From assembly GCA_017860075.1 (NCBI GenBank), contig JAFNAH010000223.1, forward strand, positions 1-6,797: DNA of 6,797 bases, written 5' to 3'. The notes beneath the pieces were generated by a model. That model was not told the origin of the DNA. It made no database searches and worked only from the letters and a program-made list of their open reading frames with translations. A program made the position numbers and the translations under genes. Source of the DNA: Acidobacteriota bacterium. GTDB taxonomy: Bacteria > Acidobacteriota > UBA6911. Shown piece after piece: positions 6,578 through 6,797 of this stretch (positions are counted from its first letter, which is position 1; every line of letters begins with the position of its first letter).

Positions 6578-6797
6578 TCATCGTCCGGGGATTATTATCG
6601 AAGCCCCGCCGCCTTCGACACGGGCACGTGCGGGCAGCATACGCGCAAGAAAATCGACATAACTCGTCGACGCCGCACCGGCACTGATGTGCCCCGCAAG
6701 GACATCCCGGATCAGTTCCATGCAGGCAATGGCGTCCCCCAGCTTGAGAACTGTCCTCCCCGGTTCCTGGGGTGCCCGATGCGACCCGATGACGTCC
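6578..6797 (-). CDS. C-terminal end of an unrecognised protein, cut by the right window edge
   Basis: An open minus-strand frame runs from the right edge (first complete codon 6794-6796) to a TGA at 6578-6580, giving 72 residues. It includes TVLKLGDAIACMELIRDVLA, which looks like a strand and an amphipathic helix, and ends GGGASIIIPGR. About two thirds of first codon positions are purines and about 64% of third positions are G or C, as expected for a real gene here. The competing plus-strand frame is Arg/Pro-rich and less gene-like. I do not recognise the family. It is co-oriented with hldA 149 bp upstream, so it could be another envelope or sugar-pathway gene, but nothing visible proves that. 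Confidence 0.5.
   Translation of the reverse strand, partial: DVIGSHRAPQEPGRTVLKLGDAIACMELIRDVLAGHISAGAASTSYVDFLARMLPARARVEGGGASIIIPGR

Noticed and set aside
6482..6797. plus-strand open frame from ATG 6482 to the right edge
   Set aside because: Arg/Pro-rich, roughly 50% purine at first codon positions, no motif. The minus-strand frame in the same stretch looks more like a gene.

Overview
The window is GC-rich, densely packed bacterial chromosome. It encodes parts of a Gram-negative envelope pathway (ADP-heptose synthesis and heptosyl transfer) and a Ser/Thr-kinase-like protein fused through one membrane helix to a TolB/PD40-type beta-propeller. That fusion is especially common in Acidobacteriota, and its end (LMLAEN near the C terminus) resembles the usual ending of those proteins. 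An Acidobacteriota or similar soil or sediment bacterium is therefore my best guess. This is inferred from gene content, not from a marker gene.

Left part, plus strand: the 3' part of an RNA 2',3'-cyclic phosphodiesterase gene (thpR, cut by the window edge), then plsY (acyl-phosphate:glycerol-3-phosphate acyltransferase), a 57-residue four-cysteine Trm112/YcaR-type protein, a GT9 (heptosyltransferase-type) glycosyltransferase, and the 951-residue kinase-like/propeller protein. The last three are packed as a translationally coupled run: both junctions are ATGA stop/start overlaps (1388-1391 and 2488-2491). Right part, minus strand: hldA (rfaE1, heptose-7-phosphate kinase), convergent with the kinase-like gene across an 83-bp gap. 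After a 149-bp gap comes the C-terminal 72 codons of an unrecognised gene that runs off the right edge.

How they fit together: PlsY makes lysophosphatidic acid for membrane phospholipid. HldA makes a precursor of ADP-heptose, and the GT9 enzyme probably transfers heptose to the LPS core. The neighbourhood is therefore largely about the outer envelope. The most unusual item is the kinase-like protein. Its kinase fold is recognisable from end to end, but nearly every catalytic signature is changed: glycine loop, VAIK lysine, alpha-C glutamate, HRD histidine, catalytic-loop lysine and the Phe-Gly of DFG. The reading frame is nevertheless intact. I read it as a membrane-anchored pseudokinase with about twelve propeller repeat units, probably periplasmic, in translational coupling with an envelope glycosyltransferase. 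No mobile elements, CRISPR arrays, tRNA or rRNA genes were seen.
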